Shown: positions 45,188 to 54,891 of the stretch, in pieces
Position numbering within the stretch: position 1 is the stretch's first letter
Layout of the letters: each line of letters begins with the position of its first letter
Assembly: GCF_000376425.1 (NCBI RefSeq)
Contig: NZ_AQWL01000005.1
Span: forward strand, 30,165-94,164
Direction of reading: 5' to 3'
From: Thiobacillus denitrificans DSM 12475
Lineage (GTDB): Bacteria; Pseudomonadota; Gammaproteobacteria; Burkholderiales; Thiobacillaceae
Length of the DNA: 64,000 bases
Made by a program: the position numbers and the translations under genes
Notes under the pieces: generated by a model
Database searches by the model: none
What the model saw: the letters and a program-made list of their open reading frames with translations, nothing else
Told to the model about the DNA's origin: nothing

Positions 45188-45216
45188 TGTCCCTTGTACC
45201 TTGCCTCTTGAGTCTC
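45188..45216. repeat. intergenic repeat family B, copy 3
   Basis: The 80-bp gap between nusB and thiL ends in a CTTG-rich unit. CTTGCCTCTTGAGTCT at 45200-45215 nearly equals 14185-14200. It finishes three bases before the GTG start of thiL, the same spacing as before the DUF2288 gene. Confidence 0.65.
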
Positions 45217-45218
45217 AC

Positions 45219-46172
45219 GTGGAATTCGACCTCATCGCCCGCCACTTCACCCGCGCCACGCCCGGCGCGGTGCTGGGCGTGGGCGACGACTGTGCGCTGC
45301 TGGCGCCGACGCCGGGCATGCAACTCGCGGTGTCGTCCGACATGCTGCTCGAAGGCCGCCATTTCTCGCCGCAGGACAGCCCCGCCGGGCTCGGCCACAA
45401 GTCGCTGGCGGTGAACCTGTCCGACCTCGCCGCGATGGGCGCAACGCCGCGCTGGGCAACGCTGGCGATCGCGCTGCCCGAGGCAAACGACGCCTGGCTC
45501 ACCGCGTTTGCGCGCGGTTTTTTCCGCATGGCCGACCAGCACGGGATCGAACTGGTCGGCGGCGACACCACGCGCGGCCCGTTGACGATCAGCATCACGG
45601 TCATGGGCGAAGTGCCGCCGGGCGAGGCGCTGCGGCGCGACGGCGCCAGGCCCGGCGACGACGTCTGGGTATCCGGCGTGATCGGCTCGGCGGCCATGGC
45701 CCTGGCGTATCGCCAGGGCCGCCTGTTCATGGAGCAGGTCGACGCCGCACGCGTGCTGCCTGCGCTTTATCTGCCGACGCCGCGGGTGGCGCTCGGCATC
45801 GCGCTGCGCGGCGTCGCCTCCAGTGCGATCGACATCTCGGACGGGCTGCTGGGCGATCTCGGGCACATTCTGCAACGCTCGCAGCGTGGTGCCCGGCTCG
45901 AATTCGCCGCGCTGCCCACGCTGCCGGTGGTGCAGGCGTATCTGCATGAAAAAGTCGCGCGCGACTGCGTGCTGGCGGGCGGCGACGACTACGAGCTCTG
46001 CTTCACCGCGCCGCCCGGCAAGCACGATGCAGTGCGGGCGGCCGCCGGCAATGCCGGCGTCGCAGTCACCCGCATCGGCCACATCACCGCCGAACCCGGA
46101 CTCGCGGTCGTCGCCCCGGACGGCCAGCCGCTGCCCTTCGAACGTACCGGGTACGACCACTTTGCAGCCTGA
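45219..46172 (+). CDS. thiL: thiamine-monophosphate kinase
   Basis: A 317-residue ATP-grasp-like kinase of the PurM/ThiL fold. It has [12 protein letters not shown] near residue 20, a [11 protein letters not shown] block, and [16 protein letters not shown] near 205, all ThiL signatures. It phosphorylates thiamine monophosphate to the active diphosphate. GTG 45219 gives FDLIARHF at the start, as in the family. It overlaps pgpA by 11 bp. Confidence 0.94.
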   Translation: MEFDLIARHFTRATPGAVLGVGDDCALLAPTPGMQLAVSSDMLLEGRHFSPQDSPAGLGHKSLAVNLSDLAAMGATPRWATLAIALPEANDAWLTAFARGFFRMADQHGIELVGGDTTRGPLTISITVMGEVPPGEALRRDGARPGDDVWVSGVIGSAAMALAYRQGRLFMEQVDAARVLPALYLPTPRVALGIALRGVASSAIDISDGLLGDLGHILQRSQRGARLEFAALPTLPVVQAYLHEKVARDCVLAGGDDYELCFTAPPGKHDAVRAAAGNAGVAVTRIGHITAEPGLAVVAPDGQPLPFERTGYDHFAA

Positions 46173-46641
46173 TTTCAAATTTCTTTTTGCGCACCCGGCG
46201 TACCTGATCGCCTTCGGTTTCGGCAGCGGCCTCGCGCCGAAAGCACCCGGCACCGCCGGCACCCTGCTGGGCCTGCCGCTGTTCTGGCTGATCGGTGCCG
46301 CCGCGCCCGACCTGCCGAACCGGATCATTCTGCTGATCGCCGCCTTCCTGCTGGGCGTGTGGGCGTGCAGCCGCACTGGCCGCGCACTCGGCGCCGCCGA
46401 CCACGGCGGCATGGTGTGGGACGAAATCGTCGCCTTCGCGCTGGTGCTGCTGTTCACCCCCGCCGGCTGGCTATGGATTGCGCTGGCCTTTGCACTGTTC
46501 CGCCTGTTCGATATCCTGAAACCCTGGCCGATCCGGCTCGCCGACGCGCACCTGAAAAACGGCTTCGGCGTGATGTTCGACGACCTGCTGGCGGCAGCGT
46601 ACGCAATCGCCGTGATTAAAGGAATGCAATGGCTCGTGTAA
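46162..46641 (+). CDS. pgpA: phosphatidylglycerophosphatase A
   Basis: A 159-residue membrane protein. The PgpA motif [23 protein letters not shown] is followed by [16 protein letters not shown] and a C-terminal [13 protein letters not shown] and [10 protein letters not shown]. It dephosphorylates phosphatidylglycerophosphate in membrane lipid synthesis. The start is a TTG at 46162 within the thiL end because no ATG lies in frame nearby; this choice is moderately sure. It overlaps pncC by 13 bp. Confidence 0.9.
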   Translation: MQPDFKFLFAHPAYLIAFGFGSGLAPKAPGTAGTLLGLPLFWLIGAAAPDLPNRIILLIAAFLLGVWACSRTGRALGAADHGGMVWDEIVAFALVLLFTPAGWLWIALAFALFRLFDILKPWPIRLADAHLKNGFGVMFDDLLAAAYAIAVIKGMQWLV

Positions 46642-47126
46642 GCGACGAAGAACTGGTCCGGCTCGCCCGCGAACTCGGCGACAAGCTGCTTGCACGCGGC
46701 TGGATGCTCGCCACCGCCGAGTCCTGCACCGGAGGCTGGGTCGGGCAACTGCTGACCGCACTGCCCGGCAGTTCGCAGTGGTACGAGCGCGGCTTCATCA
46801 CCTATGCCAACGCCGCCAAGACCGAGATGCTCGGCGTGCCGGCCGGACTCATCGAGGCGCATGGCGCCGTCTCCGAAGAAATCGCCGGTGCCATGGCCGC
46901 CGGCGCGCTGAAGCACAGCCACGCCCAGGCCACACTCGCCATTTCCGGCATCGCCGGTCCCGGCGGCGGCTCGCCGCAAAAGCCGGTCGGACTGGTGTGC
47001 TACGGCTGGGCTCTGAAAGACGGCACCCTCATGTCGTCCACCTGCCGCCTCGACGGCGACCGCGAGGAAATCCGCTCGCGCGCCGTGGCGGCGGCACTGC
47101 GCGGGCTGATCGATTTGCTTGAATAG
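46629..47126 (+). CDS. pncC: nicotinamide-nucleotide amidase (CinA C-terminal domain)
   Basis: A 165-residue single-domain CinA-C/PncC protein: TAESCTGGWVGQLLTALPGSS, FITYANAAKTEMLGV and ISGIAGPGGGSPQKPVG. It hydrolyses NMN to NaMN in NAD recycling. The N-terminal CinA half is absent, as usual for stand-alone PncC. It closes the rib/nusB/thiL/pgpA run. Downstream comes a CTTG-rich inverted repeat. Confidence 0.93.
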   Translation: MARVSDEELVRLARELGDKLLARGWMLATAESCTGGWVGQLLTALPGSSQWYERGFITYANAAKTEMLGVPAGLIEAHGAVSEEIAGAMAAGALKHSHAQATLAISGIAGPGGGSPQKPVGLVCYGWALKDGTLMSSTCRLDGDREEIRSRAVAAALRGLIDLLE

Positions 47127-47197
47127 CTGCAAGTTGCAAGTTGCAAGAAAAAAGAGCGGCCAGGGCCGCCCCTCCTTGTAACTTGTAACTTGCAACC
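47127..47197 (-). terminator. terminator inside family B inverted repeat, downstream of the WYL gene
   Basis: GCGGCC/GGCCGC at 47156-47161 and 47164-47169 is followed on the minus strand by TCTTTTTT (A-run 47148-47153), ending the WYL gene. Flanking arms of repeated GCAAGTT units (47128-47145) and CTTGTAA units (47175-47196) pair with each other, so the terminator sits within a family B inverted pair. Confidence 0.8.
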
Positions 47198-47202
47198 CGG
47201 AT

Positions 47203-48093
47203 CTAGCCGAAAGCCCAGGCGGCGAACGGTTCGATCTCGTCGCGATTCAGCAGCATCAGCTGGTAGGCGTTCGGATTCAGCGAATGCGCTGGCGTGGTGT
47301 CGACGCCGAGCCGCTGCAGCACGTAGCCGAGCAGGGCGCGCCGCACCGTCACTTCGATGGCCTCGCCGCTCGCGCCGTAATCCAGCAACAGGCTCTCGCG
47401 CCTGGGCGCATCGAGCCCGCTGTGCGGGGCGAGCTTGAGGCTCACCGTCTCCACCCAGTCGTCGTCGTACTGCTCGCCGGATTCGGCGGGCGTATCCAGG
47501 CATTCGGCCGCGATGACGCGCGACAGCACGAAATCGCGGAAATCGCAGGTGTCCTCGCTATATGCCCGCACATGCCAGCGCAGCCCGGTACTGACCAGGG
47601 TGTGTGGTTCCAGCACCCGCTGCGACCCACCCTCTCGCCCGGACAGGGAACGGTAGCCGACGCGCAGCTTGCGCCGGCCGTGGATGGCGCGGGTGATCTG
47701 CGCCAGCGTCTGCGGCCTGGGCAAGCGGGCCGGCAGCGGCAGCGCCGCGGTCGGCAAGCCATAGACCAGCGCGTCTCCGTACGGCCCGTTCGCCACCGCC
47801 AGATTGGCGGCGATGACCGGCAGCACGGCAGCGGGTGTGAGATCGGCAAAGACGGCGCCGAAATCCGCGCCCGGCACAAAACCGAACACGCTGTGCTGAT
47901 AGACGAGATTGCCGGGGGCCAGATCGCCGTAGAGCTTGAGATCCTTGGTCGCCGCCGGGTCGGACAGTCCAAACGCCCGGGCGACGTCGCTGCGCGTCAC
48001 CACCCCGGCGTACCAGGCCATGATCTCGATGTACTGCAACCGCTGGCGTGTCGCCCACTTCACGTCCATGCGCATTTTTTCTTTTGCAATCAT
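47203..48093 (-). CDS. WYL-domain transcriptional regulator, BrxR/CapW-like
   Basis: A 296-residue regulator. Residues about 11-68 form a winged helix with KWATRQRLQYIEIMAWYAG and SDPAATKDLKLYGDLAPGNLVY, which closely resembles the N-terminus of BrxR/CapW regulators of phage defence operons. A WYL-type domain follows (LRVGYRSLSGREGG and EPHTLVSTGLRWHVRAY), with FRDFVLSRV at its end and a WCX-like C-terminus. Here no defence genes are near; it is divergent from recA. ATG 48093 is used, with in-frame ATGs at 48075 and 48069 as alternatives. Confidence 0.82.
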   Translation of the reverse strand: MIAKEKMRMDVKWATRQRLQYIEIMAWYAGVVTRSDVARAFGLSDPAATKDLKLYGDLAPGNLVYQHSVFGFVPGADFGAVFADLTPAAVLPVIAANLAVANGPYGDALVYGLPTAALPLPARLPRPQTLAQITRAIHGRRKLRVGYRSLSGREGGSQRVLEPHTLVSTGLRWHVRAYSEDTCDFRDFVLSRVIAAECLDTPAESGEQYDDDWVETVSLKLAPHSGLDAPRRESLLLDYGASGEAIEVTVRRALLGYVLQRLGVDTTPAHSLNPNAYQLMLLNRDEIEPFAAWAFG

Positions 48094-48189
48094 GATGCCC
48101 GCTCCGCTTGAGCCGATGTGCCCGAAATTATAGGGCGCCCCCTGCCGAATACAATCTAGCAAGTTATATTTTCTACATACGTGATATTT

Positions 48190-48222
48190 TTTATTGACAT
48201 CAATAAATATATCTCCTACATT
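48190..48222 (+). promoter_or_regulatory. recA promoter with palindrome over the -35 element
   Basis: TTGACA (48194-48199) and TACATT (48217-48222) with a 17-bp spacer form a good promoter ending 66 bp before the recA ATG. TTTATTGA-CA-TCAATAAA (48190-48207) is a perfect 8+2+8 palindrome covering the -35. A canonical LexA box (CTGT-N8-ACAG) was not found in this gap. The palindrome could be an operator for the divergent WYL regulator. Confidence 0.65.
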
Positions 48223-48287
48223 GCACCCCATGCAGACGCTGCGACGCCTGTCCTTCGAACGCCCCCACTGACCAGGAGAGAGAAACC

Positions 48288-49311
<1,024 letters not shown>

Positions 49312-49328
<17 letters not shown>

Positions 49329-49767
49329 GCCCGGCGAGCTGCGCGAACGCGCCCTGCGCCTGCTGGCACGGCGCGAACACAGCCGCTGTGAGCTCGCCCG
49401 CAAGCTCGAAACGGCAGGCTTCGAGCGCGCAGAAATTGCCGTCCTGCTGGATGAGTTTGAAACCAGAAACTGGCTGTCGGACCGCCGCTTCGCCGAAAGC
49501 TGGGTCGCCGACCACCGCGCCCGCGCCGGCAGCGTCAAGCTTGCCTACGACCTGCGGCAGCGCGGCGTGGGCGACGCCATCATCGAAGCCGTGCTGAGCG
49601 ATAACCGCGACAGCGAATTCGAGCGCGCGCGCGCAGTATGGGAGAAGAAATTCGGCTCCGCACCCGCCGACGCGCAGGAGAAAGCCCGGCAGATGCGCTT
49701 CCTGCAAAGCCGCGGATTTGCGGCTGAGCTCATCCGGCGCCTTGTCCCGGACGCAGGGCATGACTGA
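49312..49767 (+). CDS. recX: RecA regulator RecX
   Basis: A 151-residue three-helix-repeat protein ([23 protein letters not shown], then a [14 protein letters not shown] block and [20 protein letters not shown]). RecX inhibits RecA filament growth. It overlaps recA as in most proteobacteria. The ATG at 49312 gives the expected length. Confidence 0.92.
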
Positions 49768-49904
49768 CCCCTCCCGCCAGCCTCCCCGCGCGACGCAATA
49801 CACGCAATACGGGTAGCGGGCGTTACCCTGCGGCAAGCAGTGATACGCCGCTCTTTCTGATACAGTCTCGCTTTTCCTCAGCCCAATCACCGAGTCAACG
49901 CAAC

Positions 49905-51248
49905 ATGAAATATCAGAATCCGGATGAATTCATCCGCCGCGCCGCCGAGCACAACCCCGGCCAGCCGGAGTATCTGCAAGCCGTTACCGAAGTCGTGGAA
50001 AGTCTGTGGCCGTTCGTATCCCAGCACCCCAAGTACGCCGAGCACGGCCTGCTGGACCGCCTGATCGAGCCGGAACGGATCGTCATCTTCCGGATCTCCT
50101 GGGTCGACGACCACGGCGAGGTCCAGGTCAACCGCGGCTATCGCATCCAGCACAGCATGGCCATCGGCCCCTACAAGGGCGGGCTGCGCTTTCATCCCTC
50201 GGTCAACCTGTCCATCCTCAAGTTCCTGGCCTTCGAGCAGACCCTGAAGAACGCCTTGACCACGCTGCCCATGGGCGGCGGCAAGGGTGGCGCGGATTTC
50301 GATCCCAAGGGCAAGAGCCCCGGCGAAGTGATGCGCTTCTGCCAGGCCTTCATCACCGAGCTGTATCGTCACATCGGCGCCGAAACCGACGTGCCGGCCG
50401 GTGACATCGGTGTCGGCGCGCGCGAAGTCGGCTTCATGGCCGGGATGATGAAGAAACTGACCAACCGAGCCGACTGCAACTTCACCGGCAAGGGCCTGAG
50501 CTACGGCGGCTCGCTCGTTCGCCCGGAAGCCACGGGCTACGGCGCGGTCTATTTTGCCGACGAAATGCTCAAGCATGCCGGCCGTTCGATCGAGAATCTG
50601 CGGGTCGGCGTCTCCGGCTCGGGCAACGTGGCCCAATTCGTCATCGAAAAAGCCATGGCCCTGGGCGCGAAGGTCGTCACGGTGTCGGACTCGAGCGGCA
50701 CCGTGGTGGACGACGCCGGCTTCACCCCGGACAAGCTCGCCGAATTGATGGAGGTCAAGAACCACCTCCACGGTCGCGTCAGCGATTATGCCGAGCGCGT
50801 CGGCGGCGAATTCCATGCCAACATGCGCCCCTGGAACGTGCCGATGGACGTGGCGCTGCCCTGCGCCACCCAGAACGAGCTCAACGACAACGATGCGGCG
50901 ACGCTGATCAAGAACGGCCTGGTTGCCGTGGCCGAAGGCGCCAACATGCCCACCACCGCCGAAGCTGCGCGCCTCTTCGACAAGCACCGCATCCTGTATG
51001 CCCCCAGCAAGGCGAGCAACGCCGGCGGCGTCGCCACCTCGGGCCTGGAGATGAGCCAGAACGCCATGCGCCTGTCGTGGCCGCGCGAAGAGGTCGATTC
51101 CCGTCTGCTCAGCATCATGCAGGGCATCCATCAGACCTGCCTGCAGCATGGGCAGCGCGAAGACGGCAGCGTCAGCTACGTCGACGGCGCCAACCTGGCC
51201 GGCTTCATCAAGGTGGCCGACGCCATGCTGGCGCAGGGCGTGATCTGA
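49905..51248 (+). CDS. gdhA: NADP-dependent glutamate dehydrogenase
   Basis: A 447-residue hexameric-type glutamate dehydrogenase. The substrate motif GPYKGGLRFHPSV, catalytic Lys in LPMGGGKGGADFDP and nucleotide fold VGVSGSGNVAQF are all visible. It assimilates ammonium into glutamate. Size and SGSGNVA pattern favour the NADP form. It stands alone, 137 bp after recX, and is followed by a set of terminators. Confidence 0.96.
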   Translation: MKYQNPDEFIRRAAEHNPGQPEYLQAVTEVVESLWPFVSQHPKYAEHGLLDRLIEPERIVIFRISWVDDHGEVQVNRGYRIQHSMAIGPYKGGLRFHPSVNLSILKFLAFEQTLKNALTTLPMGGGKGGADFDPKGKSPGEVMRFCQAFITELYRHIGAETDVPAGDIGVGAREVGFMAGMMKKLTNRADCNFTGKGLSYGGSLVRPEATGYGAVYFADEMLKHAGRSIENLRVGVSGSGNVAQFVIEKAMALGAKVVTVSDSSGTVVDDAGFTPDKLAELMEVKNHLHGRVSDYAERVGGEFHANMRPWNVPMDVALPCATQNELNDNDAATLIKNGLVAVAEGANMPTTAEAARLFDKHRILYAPSKASNAGGVATSGLEMSQNAMRLSWPREEVDSRLLSIMQGIHQTCLQHGQREDGSVSYVDGANLAGFIKVADAMLAQGVI

Positions 51249-51288
51249 GCAATCACGGCGCCACAGCGGGCCACTATGGGCTAAAAAA

Positions 51289-51350
51289 GACCGCTGGGGC
51301 GGTCTCGGACTACCACAACCGCCGTCTTTTCACGAAGGCGGGGTTTTGTT
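51289..51350 (+). terminator. two terminator hairpins after gdhA
   Basis: GACCGC/GCGGTC (51289-51304) with a TGGG loop is followed by a second hairpin CCGCC...GGCGG (51319-51342) that ends in TTTTGTTTT. Together they terminate gdhA, which stops at 51248. Confidence 0.75.
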
Positions 51351-51421
51351 TTAGCCTAAATGTAGGGTCCGTTCAAACTGACCGCATTTTCCTTTTCTGC
51401 TTTTTAAGCCATTTCTGAACA

Positions 51422-51452
51422 GGAACAGCCACCCAAGGTGGCCGTTCCTTTT
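51422..51452 (+). terminator. additional rightward terminator hairpin before pilA end
   Basis: GGAACAGCCACC pairs with GGTGGCCGTTCC around CAA (51422-51448) and is followed by TTTT. It reinforces separation between gdhA and the convergent prepilin gene. A GGGGG/CCCCC hairpin follows at 51459-51475. Confidence 0.7.
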
Positions 51453-51504
51453 AACAAGCGGGGGCAAATCCCCCGGTTATTCGCGTTGCGCTCTGCGCGT
51501 ACGC

Positions 51505-51954
51505 TTACGGACAACCACCTTGGCCAGACTTCAGGCCACGCTTGGCATCACAGATTGTGCCGCTTGCAGCCCAAACCATATTGGCTTGTCCTGCAGTCGT
51601 TGACGGGGTCATGGTGTAAGTCAAATTAGTACCACTGGTGTCCGTTGCGCCGGTCGTTGCGGTGATTGCTCCAGTGGCAGCAGCAATTGTGGGTGCAGCA
51701 GTAACAAACTTCGACACTGACAGAGTCGGGATGCCATTGCTGCCTTGGGTTGTGCAGTTAGTCCAGGCACCTTCTGACATATAGCATTCAGACATGGCGG
51801 TTTTCAAGCTGTTCAATTCCTGGGCAGCACCCGAGGCACGCGTGCGAGAGGTGTAATCGCCATACTGCGGAATCGCAATCGCAGCCAGAATACCGATGAT
51901 CGCCACCACGATCATCAGTTCGATCAAAGTAAAACCTTGTTGAACTTTACGCAT
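51505..51954 (-). CDS. pilA: type IV major prepilin (PilA-like)
   Basis: A 149-residue prepilin: leader MRKVQQG cleaved before Phe, then FTLIELMIVVAIIGILAAIA, the class IVa N-terminal helix with Glu5. Two cysteine pairs occur further on (CYMSEGAWTNC and CDAKRGLKSGQGGC), the second forming the usual D-loop. The start at 51954 is preceded by AAGGAGA. The ala/thr-rich middle (TAAPTIAAATGAITATT) is variable among pilins. A sigma-54 promoter is seen 61 bp upstream. Confidence 0.9.
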   Translation of the reverse strand: MRKVQQGFTLIELMIVVAIIGILAAIAIPQYGDYTSRTRASGAAQELNSLKTAMSECYMSEGAWTNCTTQGSNGIPTLSVSKFVTAAPTIAAATGAITATTGATDTSGTNLTYTMTPSTTAGQANMVWAASGTICDAKRGLKSGQGGCP

Positions 51955-52014
51955 TTCAAATCTCCTTAAGTTGGGCAAGTTGAACACGAGCCTCCCGTGT
52001 CTGGCTTGTTAACG

Positions 52015-52031
52015 AGCAGCAGGCATGCCAA
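52015..52031 (-). promoter_or_regulatory. sigma-54 (-24/-12) promoter for pilA
   Basis: On the minus strand TTGGCATGCCTGCTGCT has GG and GC separated by the required 10 bp and matches the RpoN consensus well (TGGCA at -24, TGCT at -12). It lies 61 bp upstream of the pilA ATG. PilA genes are often RpoN/PilR-dependent. Confidence 0.75.
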
Positions 52032-52224
52032 CTTTAGGGCCGGGATCCAATTTTGCGGGGACGATCCCGAGAAAGCCTGTCAATTCTGGCCCTTGGCCCC
52101 GAATTCAATTCGGCCGCAGCCTATTGTCACGTTGCCTTCCAGAGTTCGCGCGCGCTGCGCATGACCCGCCATGGCATGAGTTGACGTTTTTCGTCACGCC
52201 CCACCCCTGCGCGGCACCGGCAAT

Positions 52225-52254
52225 AAAAAAGCCACGCTTGCACGTGGCTTTTTT
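52225..52254 (-). terminator. terminator of tRNA-Lys
   Basis: GCCACG/CGTGGC (52231-52236 and 52243-52248) is flanked by A-runs and T-runs on both sides. On the minus strand the stem is followed by six T residues, just after the tRNA 3' end. The preceding 200 bp up to pilA contains only the pilA promoter and an imperfect CGGGATC/GATCCCG hairpin. Confidence 0.88.
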
Positions 52255-52260
52255 GGATTT

Positions 52261-52336
52261 TGGTGGGTCGGGCGAGATTCGAACTCGCGACCAACGGATT
52301 AAAAGTCCGCTGCTCTACCGGCTGAGCTACCGACCC
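52261..52336 (-). tRNA. tRNA-Lys (anticodon UUU)
   Basis: The minus strand gives a 76-nt cloverleaf starting GGGTCGG and ending CCGACCCACCA with CCA encoded. The anticodon loop CTTTTAA places anticodon TTT, the D-loop is AGCTCAGCCGGTAGAGC-like and the T-arm has GTTCGAATC. It decodes AAA/AAG. Confidence 0.97.
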
Positions 52337-52534
52337 CCGGAAAAGAGCTGGCGCCCTATCCGCGAAAGCCGGAAATTATAAACGAGGCCATGCCGCTGGG
52401 TAAAGCGTTACGCGCGTTTTTTTCACGGGATGAGGGGGAATGAGTCAGGATAGGGCTTGCCACTGGCGGCCGCGTCACGTTCTGGCGGCTTCCGTTTCTG
52501 CAAGGGCTTGATCGGGCAGGCCGAACGGCGAACG

Positions 52535-53203
52535 CTATTTGTACGGCGTGGGGTCGGGCACCCCGGCCTGCGCAAATCCCTGACGCCGCAGGCGACAGGC
52601 ATCGCACACGCCGCAGGCACGGCCGTCGGCATCGGCCTGATAGCAGCTCACGGTTTGCGCATAATCGACGCCGAGCGCGGCGCCGCGCTGGATGATCTGC
52701 GCCTTGGACAGGTGCTGCAGCGGCGCGTGGATCCGAAGCTTCGCGCCTTCGATTCCGGCGCGGGTCGCCAGGTTGGCCATGCGTTCGAATGCAGCGATGA
52801 ATTCTGGGCGGCAGTCGGGGTAGCCGGAATAATCGACGGCATTGACGCCGATGAAGATGTCGCGTGCGCCCAGGACTTCGGCCCAGGCGAGCGCCAACGC
52901 CAGCATCACCGTGTTGCGCGCGGGCACGTAGGTGACCGGGATGCCCGCGGTCGGCGTTTCGGGCACGGCAATGGCTGCATCGGTCAGCGCCGAGCCGCCG
53001 AAATCCCCCAGTCCCAACCGCACCACACGATGCCCGGCGGCTCCCAGGCTTGTGGCCAGCCGCGCCGCGGCGGCAAGCTCGGCATTGTGGCGCTGGCCGT
53101 AGTCCAGGCTCAGCGCGTGGCAGACGTAGCCGGCTTCACGCGCGATCGCGAGCACGGTGGCGGAGTCCAGCCCGCCGGAAAGCAGGATGACCGCGGGTTT
53201 CAT
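52535..53203 (-). CDS. queC: 7-cyano-7-deazaguanine synthase QueC
   Basis: A 222-residue ATP-dependent ligase making preQ0 in queuosine synthesis. The P-loop-like [16 protein letters not shown] is at the start, followed by [10 protein letters not shown]. The zinc site is in [20 protein letters not shown] (four Cys). ATG 53203 overlaps the queE stop (ATGA), so the two are coupled. It closes the long minus-strand operon. Confidence 0.96.
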   Translation of the reverse strand: MKPAVILLSGGLDSATVLAIAREAGYVCHALSLDYGQRHNAELAAAARLATSLGAAGHRVVRLGLGDFGGSALTDAAIAVPETPTAGIPVTYVPARNTVMLALALAWAEVLGARDIFIGVNAVDYSGYPDCRPEFIAAFERMANLATRAGIEGAKLRIHAPLQHLSKAQIIQRGAALGVDYAQTVSCYQADADGRACGVCDACRLRRQGFAQAGVPDPTPYK

Positions 53204-53856
53204 TTGCCCGGCACGTTGCCCCACAGCAGCTTGTGCAGCTGCACCTGCAGCCGCACCGGCAGCCTGTCGGCCAGGATCCAGTCGGCCAGATGCGCCGGCG
53301 GCAGTTCGCCCTGCACCGGCGAAAACAGGACCGAGCAAATCCGCGCAAGGCCCCGGACCTGAATGATCTCGCGCGCCCATTCGTAGTCGGCGCGGTCGGC
53401 CAGCACGAACTTGATTTCGTCGTGCGGCGTGAGGTGGGCGAGGTTCTCCCAGCGGTTGCGCGCCGCTTCGCCCGATGCCGGCGGCTTGATGTCGACGATG
53501 CGCGACACCCGCGGATCGACCTTGCCGATATCGAGCGCGCCACTGGTTTCCAGCGACACCGAATAGCCGGCGTTGCACAGCGCGGTCAGCAACGACAGGC
53601 AGTTTTTTTGCGCCAGCGGCTCGCCGCCGGTGACGCACACTGTGGGCACGCCGTAGTCCGCCACCCGCGCCAGCAACGCGGCCAGGGTGACGGTTTCGCC
53701 GCCCTGGAAGCTGTAAGGCGTGTCGCACCAGCGGCAGCGCAGCGGGCAGCCCGACAGACGGACGAACACGGTTGGCAAACCCGCGCGGCTGGTTTCGCCT
53801 TGCAGCGAAAAAAACACTTCCGTCAGGCGCAGCGTGGTGGTGGCATACGATTCCAA
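53200..53856 (-). CDS. queE: 7-carboxy-7-deazaguanine synthase QueE
   Basis: A radical SAM enzyme of about 218 residues. It starts [18 protein letters not shown], has CPLRCRWCD as the CxxxCxxC cluster motif and VTGGEPLAQ. It converts the QueD product to carboxy-deazaguanine. The start is unsure: no ATG lies near the conserved N-terminus, so TTG 53856 is given, GTG 53880 is possible, and an ATG at 54066 would add a long unconserved stretch containing repeats. Confidence 0.9.
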   Translation of the reverse strand: MESYATTTLRLTEVFFSLQGETSRAGLPTVFVRLSGCPLRCRWCDTPYSFQGGETVTLAALLARVADYGVPTVCVTGGEPLAQKNCLSLLTALCNAGYSVSLETSGALDIGKVDPRVSRIVDIKPPASGEAARNRWENLAHLTPHDEIKFVLADRADYEWAREIIQVRGLARICSVLFSPVQGELPPAHLADWILADRLPVRLQVQLHKLLWGNVPGK

Positions 53857-53932
53857 ACGGGCTTCTACCCCGGTGGGCACAAGAGCCCGTAGTGGATCGG
53901 AGTCCTTGAGGGCATACGATTCCACACGGGCT
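53842..53932. repeat. direct repeat near the queE start
   Basis: Two 22-bp copies of GGCATACGATTCCAAACGGG (53842-53863) and its near-identical partner (53911-53932, one difference) are 69 bp apart. The rest of the gap up to cpoB includes a degenerate family A core at about 53990-54018 (CTTTATGCTCTTCGGGG). No gene is assigned to 53857-54072. Confidence 0.6.
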
Positions 53933-54072
53933 GCCGCGTCCGGAGTGTGCGATCGTTGCTGTTCGACCGGCTCTGCGGCCCCAGCCTCCCCTTTATGCTC
54001 TTCGGGGTATTCACTGGAACAACCACGGCCTGCCTCTCGCGGGCGGAACGTAACGGGCCCGGCCACGGAAAC

Positions 54073-54882
54073 CTACTTGAATGCGGCCAGCCGGCGGGTG
54101 GCAATATTGGCCGCGCTGGTGCCGGGATGTTTGGCCACCAGTTCTTCGAGCGTTTTGCGCGCGCCGTCGATGTTGTCTAGCGCGATCTGGCTGGCAGCGA
54201 TATTGAGTTGCGCGTCGGGCACCTTGGCGCTGGCGGGATAGATCGCCACCAGCTTCTGCTGGTGTGCCAGCGCGGATTTGTAATCCTTCAGGGCGTAATA
54301 CGAATAGCCGATCCAGTATTGGGCATTGGAAGCCAGCGCACTGCCGGGATACGCCTTGAGAAAACCCTTGAATCCGGCAATGGCGCCCGCGTAGTTGGCT
54401 TCGCGGAAATGGCCGAGCGCCGCTTCATAGCCACGGGCTTCAAGTTGCGGGTCCGGCTGTGGCGTGGCGGATGCGGATGTAGCTGCGGATGCGGGTGCAG
54501 CGGCGACCGGTGCGGCAGGCGCACTGGGGGGGGCAGCGGGTGCGGCGGGCTGAACCGCATCGGCAACCGGCGCAGGTTTGGCTGCCTTGGCGAGGTCCGT
54601 TACGCGCTGGTCGAGGTCGACATACAGGTCGTTCTGCCGCTTGCCCAGCGTGTCCAACTGGTGCGTCTGGACTTCCGCCTGACCACGCAGCCGGGCGATT
54701 TCGGCCTTGAGCGTTTCAACCTCCGTCAGCAGACCCAGCAATTGCTGATTTTGCTGGATCGCACCCTCCAGCTTGCCGATGCGGGCATCGAGCGCCTGCA
54801 CCTGGCGGGCGAGCTCAGCGGTGTCCGCCCACGCCGGCTGAGCCAGCGCGAGCACGGAAGCGAGAATCAAGCCGTAGCGCAT
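54073..54882 (-). CDS. cpoB: Tol-Pal coordinator CpoB (YbgF)
   Basis: A 269-residue periplasmic protein: signal peptide to about residue 20 (ending AWA), an N-terminal coiled coil (ELARQVQALDARIGKLEGAIQQNQQ in blocks), an Ala/Pro linker, then TPR repeats (GYEAALGHFREANYAGAIAGF and SNAQYWIGYSYYAL). CpoB links Tol-Pal with peptidoglycan synthesis at division. ATG 54882 is used; a TTG precedes it. It follows pal by 9 bp. Confidence 0.92.
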   Translation of the reverse strand: MRYGLILASVLALAQPAWADTAELARQVQALDARIGKLEGAIQQNQQLLGLLTEVETLKAEIARLRGQAEVQTHQLDTLGKRQNDLYVDLDQRVTDLAKAAKPAPVADAVQPAAPAAPPSAPAAPVAAAPASAATSASATPQPDPQLEARGYEAALGHFREANYAGAIAGFKGFLKAYPGSALASNAQYWIGYSYYALKDYKSALAHQQKLVAIYPASAKVPDAQLNIAASQIALDNIDGARKTLEELVAKHPGTSAANIATRRLAAFK

Positions 54883-54891
54883 CAAAACCGG

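Noticed and set aside
45135-47195. 686-codon minus-strand frame opposite thiL, pgpA and pncC
   Set aside because: Antisense to three conserved genes; no recognisable domain.
48094-48287. LexA box upstream of recA
   Set aside because: No CTGT-N8-ACAG match was seen; the only strong dyad is TTTATTGA-CA-TCAATAAA.
51249-51504. Small coding frame between gdhA and pilA
   Set aside because: The region is filled with terminator hairpins; the frames crossing it show no coding character.
52025-52381. Plus-strand frame containing a GEIRTRDQRIKSPLLYRLSY-type segment
   Set aside because: That segment is the well-known artefact of translating the antisense of a tRNA gene; the tRNA-Lys is on the other strand.
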